In this document: positions 40,136-50,238 of the stretch, one piece after another | Position numbering within the stretch: position 1 is the first letter of the stretch | How the letters are laid out: the number at the start of each line of letters is the position of its first letter | Source of the DNA: Lachnospiraceae bacterium NK3A20 | GTDB taxonomy: Bacteria; Bacillota; Clostridia; Lachnospirales; Lachnospiraceae | Direction of reading: 5' to 3' | NCBI GenBank assembly: GCA_900107575.1 | Contig: FNQX01000018.1 | Coordinates: forward strand, 1 to 64,000 | Length of the DNA stretch: 64,000 nt | Position numbers and translations under genes: made by a program | The notes under the pieces: generated by a model | Database searches by the model: none | What the model was told of the DNA's origin: nothing | The model's input: the letters and a program-made list of their open reading frames with translations, nothing else

Positions 40136-42505
40136 ATGACCGATGAAGAATTGAACAACAAGGCGGAAGAGATCCTGGGCCGCATGAGCCTTCGGGACAA
40201 GATCGCCCTCTGCAGCGGCAGGGATTTCTGGCACACCAAAGATTTTGAGCAGTACGGGATCCCCTCCATCATGCTGACCGACGGCCCCCATGGTCTGAGG
40301 AAACAGCAGGCGACCTCAGACATGCTGGGCATCCATCAGTCTGTGCCTGCAACGGCGTTCCCCACGGCTGTGACGAGCGGCGCGACCTGGAATGTCGACC
40401 TCCTCTACGAGGAGGGGAAGGCGATCGGGGAAGAGGCACGCAAAGAGCAGGTTGGCGTCGTCCTGGGCCCCGGCGTCAATATCAAGAGGAATCCTCTCTG
40501 CGGTTGCAACTTCGAATATTTCTCTGAGGATCCGCTGGTCGCAGGCGAGATGGGCGCCGCCTTCGTGCAGGGAATGCAGAAGGAGACGGGGGTCGGCGCG
40601 TGTGTGAAACACTTCGCCGCCAACTCCCAGGAATACAAGCGTTTTCATTCGGACTCCCGGATGGATGAGAGAACGCTCCGGGAGATCTATCTGCCGGCCT
40701 TCGAGAAGGTGGTGAAGAAGGCGCAGCCGGCTTCCCTCATGTGCTCCTACAACCGGGTGAACGGCACCTATTCCAGCGATCACAAAAGGCTGCTCACAGA
40801 TATTCTGCGTTCCGAATGGGGCTTCCACGGTATGGTCGTAACCGACTGGGGCGCGCTGAATGACAGGACGGCTGCCTTTGCGGCGGGGTGCGACCTTGCC
40901 ATGCCGGGCGGCAGCGCCTATGGGGAGAAGGAGGCGGCCCGGGCTGTCCGGAAAGGGAAGCTTGACGAGGCTGCGGTCAATGAGAGTGCAAGGCGCGTTC
41001 TTCTCACCGTTCTGCGGGAGAACGATGTCCTGAAGGCTTCCGGGGAAGAGGAGGCCCACACAGACACCGACGCGCACGATAAGCTCGCGCAGAAGATCGC
41101 GGAGGAAGGCGCCGTCCTCCTTCGGAATGAGGGCGATATTCTCCCGATCAAAGATATGTCGAAGACGCTCCTTGTCGGCGCCATGGCGGAGGGCATCCGC
41201 TATCAGGGCGCGGGGAGCAGCCACATCGTGCCGACGAGGCTCGTCGGCGTGCGCGATGCCCTGCCGAATGTGCAGTACGTCGCGGGTTGCGATGAGAAGG
41301 GGAACGTCACGGAAGAGAGCCTTGCCGAGGTGCGAAGCGCCGCAGCCCATGCGGAGTCTGTTGTTGTTTTCGCGGGACTGACCGATGCGTATGAATCGGA
41401 GGGATTCGACAGAACGTCTCTGGAACTCCTCGAAGGACACAACCGCATGATCGAAGCCGCACTGGATGTCAATCCCAACGTGGTCGTCGTCCTGATGGGC
41501 GGCTCTGTCATGAACCTTCCCTGGGAGAAGGAGGTGCGGGCGATCCTCTACACCGGCCTTTGCGGACAGAGCGGCGGCCGCGCGATCGCAAACCTCTTAA
41601 CGGGCGAGGTCAATCCCAGCGGCAAGCTCACGGAGACCTGGCCGCTGCGCCTTACCGATGTGCCGAGCTATGGCTTCTACGGCAGGATGGCGGATGGAGA
41701 CTATCGCGAAGGCATCTATGTCGGCTACCGCTATTATGACAAAGCGGGGAAAACAGTCAGGTACCCGTTCGGCTATGGCCTCTCCTACACGAAGTTCACC
41801 TACTCCAATCTTCTCGTGAAAGGCTACACGGTGAGCTGCAGCATCGCCAACACCGGCAGGAGGGCAGGGAGCGAAGTCGTCGAGCTCTATATCGGCAATC
41901 CACAGAATGGCATTCACCGCCCTGTGAAGGAGCTGCGCGGATTTCAGAAGGTTTTCCTCCGCGCAGGAGAGATCCGCACCGTCGAGTTCACGCTGACGGG
42001 CAGGGACTTTGCTGTCTATGACAACGGCTGGAAGATCCCGACCGGCACGTACGAGATCCTGATCGGTTCGAGCTCGCAGGACATCCGACTCACCCAGACG
42101 ATCAACGTCGTCGAAGAGGAAGTGGCGGCGCCCTCCTGGCAGAAGGGCAGCTGGTACGAACGCCCCATGGGACAGCCGACGCTCGAAGACTTCCGTCTCC
42201 TGTGCGGCGGCACGATCGGGGAGATGGAGAAGGCAGAGCCCGGGCATTTTTCGATCAACAATTCCATTTTCGAAATGGCGCCATACAGTAAAACCGCCGG
42301 GATGATTATGAAGCGGGTGAAGAAGATGCTGGCGGCAGAGAAGGGCGGGCCACTGGATGAGAACGATCCGGAGACGAAGATGGCCCTTGCCTCCTCTCTG
42401 GATGCGACCCTGCGCGCGATGATGATCTTCACGCCGAAATTCCGCGCATGGATTGCAAAGCGCATCGTCCGGGAGGCCAACCGCGGCAAACGCCACGGGA
42501 CTTGA
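40136..42505 (+). CDS. GH3 beta-glycosidase
   Basis: A 789-residue cytoplasmic GH3 enzyme with no signal peptide. The first domain holds TDGPHGLR, KHFAANSQE and the nucleophile Asp237 in VVTDWG. The second holds EEGAVLLRNEGDILP, and a fibronectin-III-like domain (NTGRRAGSEVVELYI) follows. About 100 extra residues (690-789) extend past it. A beta-glucosidase or beta-xylosidase activity is likely; the aglycone preference cannot be read. AAAGGAGATATGGCGT precedes the ATG. It is upstream of the GH51 gene, so hemicellulose-type oligosaccharides are possible substrates. Confidence 0.9.
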   Translation: MTDEELNNKAEEILGRMSLRDKIALCSGRDFWHTKDFEQYGIPSIMLTDGPHGLRKQQATSDMLGIHQSVPATAFPTAVTSGATWNVDLLYEEGKAIGEEARKEQVGVVLGPGVNIKRNPLCGCNFEYFSEDPLVAGEMGAAFVQGMQKETGVGACVKHFAANSQEYKRFHSDSRMDERTLREIYLPAFEKVVKKAQPASLMCSYNRVNGTYSSDHKRLLTDILRSEWGFHGMVVTDWGALNDRTAAFAAGCDLAMPGGSAYGEKEAARAVRKGKLDEAAVNESARRVLLTVLRENDVLKASGEEEAHTDTDAHDKLAQKIAEEGAVLLRNEGDILPIKDMSKTLLVGAMAEGIRYQGAGSSHIVPTRLVGVRDALPNVQYVAGCDEKGNVTEESLAEVRSAAAHAESVVVFAGLTDAYESEGFDRTSLELLEGHNRMIEAALDVNPNVVVVLMGGSVMNLPWEKEVRAILYTGLCGQSGGRAIANLLTGEVNPSGKLTETWPLRLTDVPSYGFYGRMADGDYREGIYVGYRYYDKAGKTVRYPFGYGLSYTKFTYSNLLVKGYTVSCSIANTGRRAGSEVVELYIGNPQNGIHRPVKELRGFQKVFLRAGEIRTVEFTLTGRDFAVYDNGWKIPTGTYEILIGSSSQDIRLTQTINVVEEEVAAPSWQKGSWYERPMGQPTLEDFRLLCGGTIGEMEKAEPGHFSINNSIFEMAPYSKTAGMIMKRVKKMLAAEKGGPLDENDPETKMALASSLDATLRAMMIFTPKFRAWIAKRIVREANRGKRHGT

Positions 42506-42603
42506 ATCGTTGCAGCAATTTTTGCATAGTTTCGGGCAAAACTGCGCATGATACGAGGGCAGCTTTACGGTATCATAGCTGTGGAAGGGGCTTGCCCCGA
42601 CCA

Positions 42604-42631
42604 CAGAAACGATAGTTCTGAACTGTTACAG
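42604..42631. repeat. Copy of the AACAGTTC palindrome family
   Basis: CAGAAACGATAGTTCTGAAC followed by TGTTACAG. The same sequence with a few changes is found at 61611-61640, and a related fuller palindrome is at 55041-55080. Confidence 0.55.
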
Positions 42632-42698
42632 AATGGAGTAAACTAACGGGGCAGATCGCTGCGGCGAAGATCAATCCGCCTCGCGGAAAGAGGAAAAT

Positions 42699-44210
42699 AT
42701 GGCAGAGCTTCTGATCAATGACATGAAAATGGAAGGCCACATCAACCCGGAACTGCAGGGGCAGTTCTCCGAGCACCTTGGCCGCGGCATCTATGAGGGC
42801 ATCTTCGTCAAAGAGGATTCCGGCATCCCGAATGTGAACGGGATGCGTCAGGATGTGGTGAACGCCTTAAAGAAGATCCATGTCCCGGTTCTTCGCTGGC
42901 CCGGAGGGTGTTTCGCCGATGAGTATCACTGGATGGACGGCATCGGGCCGAGAGATCAGCGCAAGAAGATGGTCAACACCAACTGGGGCGGCGTCATCGA
43001 AGACAACAGCTTCGGCACGCACGAGTATTTCGAGCTGCTCTCCCAGCTGGGCTGCAAGTCCTACATCAACGGTAACGTCGGCAGCGGCACGGTTCGTGAG
43101 ATGAGCGAATGGATGGAGTACATGATGTTCGGCGGCAAGTCTCCGATGGCAGATCTTCGGAGAGCCAACGGTCATGACGCGCCCTGGCACGTGGACTGGT
43201 TCGGTGTCGGCAACGAGAACTGGGGGTGCGGCGGCAACATGCGTCCTGCCTACTATGCTGACCTGTACCGCAGATACCAGTCCTTCCTGCGCCAGTACGA
43301 TCCGGAGCACCCGGTGAAAAAGGTTGCCTGCGGCCCCAACTCCGGCGATCAGAACTGGACGAGAAAGGTTCTGGATGCCTGCTGCGAAGGTGTGGCACCC
43401 GAACAGCACGGCCTTATGGACGGCCTCTCCCTGCATTACTACACTGTGCCGACCGGCGTGTGGAGCCACAAGGGCAGCAGCCTGGATTTCTCCGAGGAGG
43501 AGTGGTACCAGACCTTCCGGCAGACGCTTGTGATGGAGGATCTGATCCGCGCGCACAGTGCTATCATGGATCAGTATGACCCGGAGAAGCAGATCGGCAT
43601 GGTTGTCGACGAGTGGGGCACCTGGTACGACGTAGAGCCCGGAACGAACCCCGGTTTTCTCTATCAGCAGAACACGACAAGGGATGCCATCGTCGCAGGC
43701 ATTAACCTGAATATTTTCAATAAGCACTGCGACCGCGTGAAGATGACCTGCATCGCGCAGACTATCAACGTCCTGCAGTCCATGATTCTCACGGAAGGTG
43801 AGAAGATGACGCTGACACCGACCTATCACGTGTTCGACCTGTATCATCACCATCAGGACGCAGAACTGTTAGAGAGTACGCTCACCGGCGACGAAATGAC
43901 AGGCACAAAGGGCGAGGTTCCGGTAGAGATCCCCGCACTGAGTGAGTCGGTATCCGAGAAGGACGGCGTCATCACCGTGACCATGACCAACGCGGACCTT
44001 GCAAAGGCATACCCCGTGAACATCCGCTTCGCGAGCGCAAGACCTTCCAAGGTGACAGGCAGGATTGTGACGGGCGCCATGAACGCGCACAACACCGTGG
44101 ATCAGACCGACAACGTGAAGGCGGAAGACTTCACGGAAGCGAGAATCACAGGCGACGGCGTAGCATTTGAGATCCCTCCGCGCAGCGTTGTCCTGCTGCA
44201 GTTCTGCTGA
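42699..44210 (+). CDS. abfA: GH51 alpha-L-arabinofuranosidase
   Basis: Releases arabinose from arabinan or arabinoxylan oligosaccharides. The 503-residue protein matches GH51: NPELQGQFSEHLGRGIYEG, LRWPGGCFADEYHW, the acid/base Glu173 in GNENWG and the nucleophile Glu305 in VVDEWGTWYD. A C-terminal beta-sandwich follows. No signal peptide, so it is intracellular. CGGAAAGAGGAAAAT precedes the ATG. It has its own terminator. Confidence 0.96.
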   Translation: MAELLINDMKMEGHINPELQGQFSEHLGRGIYEGIFVKEDSGIPNVNGMRQDVVNALKKIHVPVLRWPGGCFADEYHWMDGIGPRDQRKKMVNTNWGGVIEDNSFGTHEYFELLSQLGCKSYINGNVGSGTVREMSEWMEYMMFGGKSPMADLRRANGHDAPWHVDWFGVGNENWGCGGNMRPAYYADLYRRYQSFLRQYDPEHPVKKVACGPNSGDQNWTRKVLDACCEGVAPEQHGLMDGLSLHYYTVPTGVWSHKGSSLDFSEEEWYQTFRQTLVMEDLIRAHSAIMDQYDPEKQIGMVVDEWGTWYDVEPGTNPGFLYQQNTTRDAIVAGINLNIFNKHCDRVKMTCIAQTINVLQSMILTEGEKMTLTPTYHVFDLYHHHQDAELLESTLTGDEMTGTKGEVPVEIPALSESVSEKDGVITVTMTNADLAKAYPVNIRFASARPSKVTGRIVTGAMNAHNTVDQTDNVKAEDFTEARITGDGVAFEIPPRSVVLLQFC

Positions 44211-44712
44211 TAGTCCTGGGAAAGCTCCTGGGCTGTTTCGAACAGCTGCATTTTGCTCTGTATAACAACAGCATATCAATCAAGGATGACAGCGATCATA
44301 AGAGAAGGATCGGAGGGCCGGAATACAGCCCGCCGGTCCTTCTTGTGTTATGAGCAACCGCATAGTTCAGCTGCCGGACGACGGTGACATCAGGATTTTC
44401 GGGAAACCGTAGTCTCCGCGAAATCTTTCCAGAGCCGTGATCTGACATGAATCAATACATGTTATGATATATCGTAAGCGTCTGCCGATCGCGTGAACTG
44501 ATACCGCGTACTTTGCAGCACCGGCGTCGCTTCCGAACTTGCGGACAGCTATCGACAAAACTGTGTCTAAGTCAGATAATATTTCGAAGAAGGCGTAAAC
44601 CTCAGGCGGCCCCCTGGCAACAGAGCCGGGGCGTGATGAATTGTGAAGCCGGATGTGTATCGCATGAACGTTAAGATTTGCGGCAGAGGCCGCGGAAGGG
44701 AAGCGCAGTTGT
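44211..44712. other. Intergenic region before the polyphosphate kinase gene
   Basis: No convincing gene lies in these 502 bases. They hold the abfA terminator (44311-44350), a possible promoter (CTGACA near 44441 and TGATAT or TATGAT near 44462), and a hairpin GCCCC-CT-GGC/GCC-GGGGC at 44608-44632 in the leader of the kinase gene. A 63-codon minus-strand frame (44367-44558) lacks a ribosome-binding site and known similarity. Confidence 0.5.
44311..44350 (+). terminator. abfA terminator
   Basis: GGAGGGCCGG pairs with CCGGTCCTTC (G-U pairs at the base) and is followed by TTGTGTT. Confidence 0.7.
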
Positions 44713-45798
44713 ATGAAGGCCGATAAATATCTGTTCGATGGCGAGAAAAAGTGCAGGATTGACGAGTTGCCAACCGGCGCAGACAGGGATGACGTCGATA
44801 AAGAGGAGATTGTCGAAAAGTTCGAGAAGAATCTGACGAAAATGGCGGAGCTTCAGAACGTATTCTACGCGGACAGGAAGGAAGGTCTCATTGTCGTGCT
44901 GCAGGCGCTGGATGCCGCGGGCAAGGATTCGCTTATCCGGCATGTCTGTTCCGGGATGAATCCGCAGGGCGTATCGGTTACCTGTCTCAAGCGCCCGTCG
45001 GAGGAAGAGCTGGCGCACGACTATCTCTGGCGCGTCAACAGGGTCCTCCCGAAGCGGGGAGAGATCCTCATCTTAAACCGCAGCTATTATGAGGATATCA
45101 TCACGGCTAAGGCGCTGCATCTGAAGGATGGCTACCACATGGCAAAACGCGTCATCGGTGAGAGCGAAGAGGATTTCATAGGTAATCGCATCCGCCAGGT
45201 GAAAGACTACGAAAGGTATCTCTACGAGAACAGCTACCGCGTCGTCAAGGTGCTCCTCAATGTCTCCAAGGACACGCAGAGGCAGCGCTTCCTCGAGAGA
45301 ATTGATAAGAAGGAGAAGAACTGGAAGTTCGAGGCGGGCGACCTGGAGACCAGGGAACAGTTCGACGAGTACCTTCATCTCTTCGACAAAGTTATCTCCA
45401 AAACCGCGACGAAGGAAAGTCCCTGGTATGTCATCCCCGCGGATCAGAAGTGGTACACGAGGTTCCTTCTCTCCGAGATCCTCATTGACGTCTTAGAGGA
45501 TACGAAGCCGGAATACCCGGAGCTCCCCAAAGAGGAACAGGAGCAGCTCGCTGCCTGCAAGGCAAGGCTCCTTGCGGAGAAGGGGACGCCGGATGAGCTG
45601 ATCGAGCGGGAGGAGGCGACGAAGATTTCCGGCGACGGAGCCCCGGATGGCGACAACGCAAAGACCGACGAGACGAAGACCGACAAGGCGAAGAAACAGA
45701 AGAAAGAGCATAAGAAAGAGAAGAAGCAGAAAAAAGACAAGGAACATAAAAAGGATAAGAAGTCGGTGGATCCGATCTATGAGAAGATAGAAGACTAG
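44713..45798 (+). CDS. ppk2: Polyphosphate kinase 2 with a lysine-rich tail
   Basis: PPK2-family kinases transfer phosphate between polyphosphate and nucleoside mono- or diphosphates. The 361-residue protein has the Walker A-like LDAAGKDS (66-73), then LNRSYYEDII and the lid region QRFLERIDKKEKNWKF. The core ends near residue 285. The last 60 residues are disordered and extremely rich in Lys, Glu, Asp and His (about 318-350), which is not part of the family core. Such a cationic tail may bind polyphosphate; this is inference. GGAAGGGAAG precedes the ATG. Confidence 0.88.
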   Translation: MKADKYLFDGEKKCRIDELPTGADRDDVDKEEIVEKFEKNLTKMAELQNVFYADRKEGLIVVLQALDAAGKDSLIRHVCSGMNPQGVSVTCLKRPSEEELAHDYLWRVNRVLPKRGEILILNRSYYEDIITAKALHLKDGYHMAKRVIGESEEDFIGNRIRQVKDYERYLYENSYRVVKVLLNVSKDTQRQRFLERIDKKEKNWKFEAGDLETREQFDEYLHLFDKVISKTATKESPWYVIPADQKWYTRFLLSEILIDVLEDTKPEYPELPKEEQEQLAACKARLLAEKGTPDELIEREEATKISGDGAPDGDNAKTDETKTDKAKKQKKEHKKEKKQKKDKEHKKDKKSVDPIYEKIED

Positions 45799-45818
45799 AG
45801 GAAGAGACCCGGAGGGCA

Positions 45819-45850
45819 GGCAGTGCGTTACGGCACTGCCTGTTGTTTTT
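45819..45850 (+). terminator. Terminator of the polyphosphate kinase gene
   Basis: GGCAGTGC pairs with GCACTGCC around a 6-base loop and is followed by TGTTGTTTTTCC. The arm GCCTGTTGTTTTT resembles the inverted-repeat family at 35455. Confidence 0.85.
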
Positions 45851-45951
45851 CCTGTCGCAATCCCCACAGCGTGCAAAATGTGTTATATAATACAAAACCG
45901 TACTGAGAAAAATTTCGCCGTCTGGCGGCAAGATGCAGGAGCAGATACCCT

Positions 45952-48627
45952 ATGAAAGAATTATCCAAGACCTACGATCCCAGACAGATTGAGGACCGGC
46001 TGTACCAGAAGTGGGAAGACAAGAAATATTTCCACGCCGAAGTCGACCGGACGAGGAAACCCTTCACTATCGTCATCCCGCCGCCGAACATCACCGGCCA
46101 GCTGCACATGGGCCACGCGCTCGACGAGACCATGCAGGACATCATCATCCGCTTCAAGAGGATGCAGGGCTACAACGCCCTCTGGCAGCCCGGCACGGAT
46201 CATGCTTCGATCGCGACTGAGGTCAAGGTCATCAATGAGCTGAAAAAACAGGGCATCACGAAACAGGATCTGGGGCGTGAGGGCTTTGTCGATAAGTGCT
46301 GGGACTGGAGAGAAGAGTACGGCCACAGGATCGTGACGCAGCTCAAGAAGCTGGGCTCCTCCTGCGACTGGGACAGAGAGCGCTTCACGATGGATGAGGG
46401 CTGCAACAAAGCGGTGCGTACGGCCTTTGTCAAGATGCACGAGAAGGGCTACATCTATAAAGGAAAGAGAATCGTCAACTGGTGCCCCGTCTGCCGGACT
46501 TCCATCTCTGACGCCGAGGTAGAGTACGAGGAGCAGAACAGCCACTTCTGGCATATCAAATACCCTCTTATCAATGAGGATGGCAGTGTTTCGGACACGA
46601 CCTTCCTGGAATTCGCGACGACGCGTCCCGAGACCATGCTGGGCGATACCGCGCTCGCGGTCAATCCGGAAGATAAGAGATACAAGGATCTGATCGGAAG
46701 GAAGGTCATGCTGCCCATCATGAACCGTCCGATTCCGATTGTCGGCGATGAGCACGCCGACATGGAAGAGGGAACCGGCGTCGTGAAGATCACGCCGGCA
46801 CACGACCCGAACGACTTCGAGGTCGGTCAGCGCCACAATCTGCCAATGATCAACATCATGAACGATGACGCGACGATCAACGAGAACGGCGGCGCCTTCG
46901 AGGGTATGGACCGGTACGCGGCAAGAGACGCCATTGTGAAGCAGCTGGATGAGATGGGACTGCTCGTCGGCATCGAAGATCTGACGCACAACGTAGGGAC
47001 GCACGATCGGTGCGGCACGACGGTAGAGCCGCTCGTGAAGGATCAGTGGTTCGTTAAGATGGACGAACTGATCCGCCCGGCGATCAAGGCAGTCGAGGAC
47101 GGCGAGATCCGCCTGGTACCCGACTCCATGAAGAAAACCTACTATAACTGGACGAACAACATCAAGGACTGGTGTATCTCGAGACAGCTCTGGTGGGGGC
47201 ACAGGATCCCGGCCTGGTACTGTGACGACTGCGGTGAGACCATCGTTGCGATGGACGAGCCGAAGACCTGCCCGGGGTGCGGCTCCTCGCACCTGCACCA
47301 GGATCCGGACACGCTGGATACCTGGTTCTCCTCGGCACTCTGGCCGTTCGAGACGCTGGGCTGGCCTGAGAAGACGGAAGACCTGGACTATTTCTACCCG
47401 ACCAATGTGCTGGTGACGGGCTATGACATCATCTTCTTCTGGGTCATCCGCATGATCTTCTCCGGCTACGAGCAGATGGGCAAAAAGCCGTTTGATACGG
47501 TTCTGTTCCACGGCCTTGTCAGGGACTCCAATGGCAGGAAGATGTCGAAGTCCCTGGGCAACGGCATTGATCCTCTGCAGGTCATCGACGAGTTCGGCGC
47601 GGACGCGCTGCGGCTCACGCTGATCCTGGGCAACGCGCCCGGCAACGACATGCGCTACTATCCGGAGCGTGTGGAGGCGAACCGCAACTTCGCGAACAAG
47701 GTCTGGAACGCGGCACGGTTCATCATGATGAACATGAAGGACGGCAGCGCAGCAGATACGTCTATCCTCCCTGATGCTCTGCATCCGGAGGACAAATGGA
47801 TTCTCTCGAGATTCAACGATGTCGTGAAGGAAGTCACTTCCAATATGGAAGAGTACCAGCTGGGCATCGCGGCTCAGAAGGTCTACGACTTCATCTGGGG
47901 CGAGTTCTGTGACTGGTACATCGAGATGGTAAAGCCGAGGCTCTACCTGACCGACGATGAGGCATCGAAGGACGCCGCACTCTGGACGCTGCAGACGGTA
48001 CTCATCGGAGCGCTGAAGCTATTGCACCCGTACATGCCGTTTATCACGGAGGAAATCTTCTGCAACCTCCAGTCGAAGGAGGAGTCCATCATGGTCTCCG
48101 ACTGGCCGGTATGGAGAGAGGAGTTCTCTTATCCCGACGAGGAGAAGGCGATAAGCATGATCCGTGAGGCCGTGACCGGCATCCGCGCCCTGCGCACGGA
48201 GCACAATGTGGCACCTTCCCGCAAGGCGAAGATGTTCCTCGTAACACCGGATGCTACGATTCGTAAGATCTTCGAGGATGACAAGCTCTTCTTCGAGCAG
48301 CTGGCAGGCGCGAGCGACCTCGTACTCCAGGGAGACCAGACGGGCATCCCGGAAGGTGCACTCTCCGTGATCCTGCCGTTCGCAACCATCTTCATCCCGA
48401 TGCAGGACATGATCGATATCGCGGCGGAGATCGCAAGGCTCGAGAAGGAGGTAAAACGCCTTACGGGAGAGCTCACAAGATCCCAGAAGATGCTCTCCAA
48501 CGAGAAGTTCCTCTCAAAGGCTCCCGAAGCGAAGATTGCAGAGGAGAAGGAGAAACAGAAGAACTACCAGCTGCAGCATGACTCCACCGTGAGCCAGCTC
48601 TCCCAGCTGCGGCAGCTTCAGCAGTAA
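45952..48627 (+). CDS. valS: Valyl-tRNA synthetase
   Basis: Class I aminoacyl-tRNA synthetase that charges tRNA-Val. The 891-residue protein has PPPNITGQLHMGH (HIGH motif at 52-55), WCPVC at the start of the editing domain, KMSKS (530-534) and a C-terminal coiled coil rich in Lys and Glu. Length is normal. TATAAT near 45890 is the probable -10. The leader of about 55 nt is too short for a T-box and shows none. Its stop overlaps the folC start (TAATG). Confidence 0.97.
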   Translation: MKELSKTYDPRQIEDRLYQKWEDKKYFHAEVDRTRKPFTIVIPPPNITGQLHMGHALDETMQDIIIRFKRMQGYNALWQPGTDHASIATEVKVINELKKQGITKQDLGREGFVDKCWDWREEYGHRIVTQLKKLGSSCDWDRERFTMDEGCNKAVRTAFVKMHEKGYIYKGKRIVNWCPVCRTSISDAEVEYEEQNSHFWHIKYPLINEDGSVSDTTFLEFATTRPETMLGDTALAVNPEDKRYKDLIGRKVMLPIMNRPIPIVGDEHADMEEGTGVVKITPAHDPNDFEVGQRHNLPMINIMNDDATINENGGAFEGMDRYAARDAIVKQLDEMGLLVGIEDLTHNVGTHDRCGTTVEPLVKDQWFVKMDELIRPAIKAVEDGEIRLVPDSMKKTYYNWTNNIKDWCISRQLWWGHRIPAWYCDDCGETIVAMDEPKTCPGCGSSHLHQDPDTLDTWFSSALWPFETLGWPEKTEDLDYFYPTNVLVTGYDIIFFWVIRMIFSGYEQMGKKPFDTVLFHGLVRDSNGRKMSKSLGNGIDPLQVIDEFGADALRLTLILGNAPGNDMRYYPERVEANRNFANKVWNAARFIMMNMKDGSAADTSILPDALHPEDKWILSRFNDVVKEVTSNMEEYQLGIAAQKVYDFIWGEFCDWYIEMVKPRLYLTDDEASKDAALWTLQTVLIGALKLLHPYMPFITEEIFCNLQSKEESIMVSDWPVWREEFSYPDEEKAISMIREAVTGIRALRTEHNVAPSRKAKMFLVTPDATIRKIFEDDKLFFEQLAGASDLVLQGDQTGIPEGALSVILPFATIFIPMQDMIDIAAEIARLEKEVKRLTGELTRSQKMLSNEKFLSKAPEAKIAEEKEKQKNYQLQHDSTVSQLSQLRQLQQ

Positions 48628-50039
48628 TGCGCGTTATGCGGGAATATCAGGAAGCAGACAAATACATCACAGATCTTGCATCACATACTTCCAAACACAG
48701 CATTAAAAGGGTGCGGCAGTTTCTCGATCAGCTGGGCGCCCCGGACAGGGCCGGATACCGGATTATTCATGTGGCAGGAACAGACGGGAAAGGCAGCATT
48801 ACATGCTACCTTTCTTCTGTTATGCGGGAAGCGGGCTTCCACGTCGGCGTCTTCACCTCGCCACACCTCATATCACTGCGGGAGAGATTCGCCATGGACG
48901 GCGAGCTCATCAGCGAGGAAGAGTTCGTCCGTGTTGTCCGCAGAGTACGGCAGGGGCTTGCATGTGATGAGAGTGCAACGGCTTCTGACGGTGCCGGGGC
49001 ACAGGCGGATCTGCCATCCTATTTCGAGTTTCTCTTTCTCTGTGCGATGATATGGTTCTCTGAGAAGAAACCGGATGTGGTGATTCTGGAAGCCGGCATG
49101 GGAGGATTGTCCGATGCCACGAACGCGGTGCGGCACACGGATCTGTCCGTGATCACCAGGATTGCCATGGATCACATGCAGTACCTCGGGGACACGATAG
49201 CAACGATCGCGGCGCAGAAGGCAGGGATCCTCAGAAACGGCACACCGTGCGTGTGTCTCTCCGACCCGGAAGCAGCCTTTTCTGTCATCCGGAACCGTTC
49301 GAAGGAAGCTGGTTCGCCGCTATATTGCCTTCTTCCAGAAGGCTTTAGTGGCAGGTTAATGCGCGGATCGGACGGCGCGGAAAGCATTGATTTTTCATAT
49401 CGCCGCCAGTATGATGGAAAAGGAGAAATCTCGGCAAGGCTGCGATCGCCCGCCATTTATCAGGCAGAAAATGCTGCTCTTGTCTGCCTTTCTCTGGAGG
49501 CGATCCTTCGGGAGCACATCTTCCGGGGCGATCCCAGAGAAGAGCGGCTCCAGGGAAGAGCGATCATCCAAGGACTGGAATCGGCGAAGTGGCAGGGGAG
49601 AATGGAAGAGATCCTGCCGCATTTCTATGTGGACGGCGCGCACAACCCGGCCGCCGCGGCGGCGCTGCGGCAGAGCGTGGAGGCGCGATCCGCATTCGAT
49701 GACAGAGAGCCCGTCCTTCTCTTCTCCGCCGTCAGAGACAAGGAGTATGAGAAAGAGCTGAGAATTCTATGCCGGGGCGGCCTGTTCCGTCACATCATTC
49801 TCTGTCCCATGGACGCGGAGGCAACGCGCGAGCGGGCGGCAGATCTTACCTCGCTGGTAGCGGCAGCGAAAAGAGCTATGAAAGAGCAGCTGCCAGCAAT
49901 CCACGCGGCAGAAGATTTGGAAGGCGCGGTGCGCTGCGCCATCTCTCTTATCACAATAGAACATGCTGTCATATACGCGGCGGGCTCCTTATATTTTGCC
50001 GGTATGGTCATGACAGCGGTGAAAGGAATGGTACCATGA
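48627..50039 (+). CDS. folC: Folylpolyglutamate synthase/dihydrofolate synthase
   Basis: Adds glutamate to folates. The 470-residue Mur-ligase-family protein has the ATP loop GTDGKGS (51-57), FTSPHLISLRERF, LEAGMGGLSDATNAV and VDGAHNPAAA in the C-terminal domain. Its start overlaps the valS stop and its own stop overlaps the next start (ATGA), so valS, folC and the small gene are one operon, a common order in clostridia. Confidence 0.94.
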   Translation: MRVMREYQEADKYITDLASHTSKHSIKRVRQFLDQLGAPDRAGYRIIHVAGTDGKGSITCYLSSVMREAGFHVGVFTSPHLISLRERFAMDGELISEEEFVRVVRRVRQGLACDESATASDGAGAQADLPSYFEFLFLCAMIWFSEKKPDVVILEAGMGGLSDATNAVRHTDLSVITRIAMDHMQYLGDTIATIAAQKAGILRNGTPCVCLSDPEAAFSVIRNRSKEAGSPLYCLLPEGFSGRLMRGSDGAESIDFSYRRQYDGKGEISARLRSPAIYQAENAALVCLSLEAILREHIFRGDPREERLQGRAIIQGLESAKWQGRMEEILPHFYVDGAHNPAAAAALRQSVEARSAFDDREPVLLFSAVRDKEYEKELRILCRGGLFRHIILCPMDAEATRERAADLTSLVAAAKRAMKEQLPAIHAAEDLEGAVRCAISLITIEHAVIYAAGSLYFAGMVMTAVKGMVP

Positions 50040-50200
50040 TCAATTTCGAAGAAGAGATTAAGAAGTTCCACCCGAGTCTGGAAATCGAAGACGCAGAGGA
50101 TGCGATTTACAACCAGGACATGAAGGATATGGTCGACGTCATGCTCAGGATGACGAGGGACAGCGTTCTGGGAACGGAATCGACACCTGCGAAGAAGTAA
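50036..50200 (+). CDS. Small acidic hypothetical protein downstream of folC
   Basis: A 54-residue protein starting MINFEEEIKKFHPSLEIEDAEDAIY. It is highly acidic, helical and has no membrane segment. GAAAGGAATGGTACC precedes the ATG, which overlaps the folC stop codon (ATGA). The overlap and good ribosome-binding site support it as a real gene. The function is unknown. Confidence 0.7.
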   Translation: MINFEEEIKKFHPSLEIEDAEDAIYNQDMKDMVDVMLRMTRDSVLGTESTPAKK

Positions 50201-50238
50201 CGGACGGACGCACTGAGGGCGGCACTGGAGTATAAGAT

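Noticed and set aside
44367-44558. 63-codon minus-strand frame between abfA and ppk2
   Set aside because: There is no ribosome-binding site or recognisable similarity, and it lies in a leader/promoter region.
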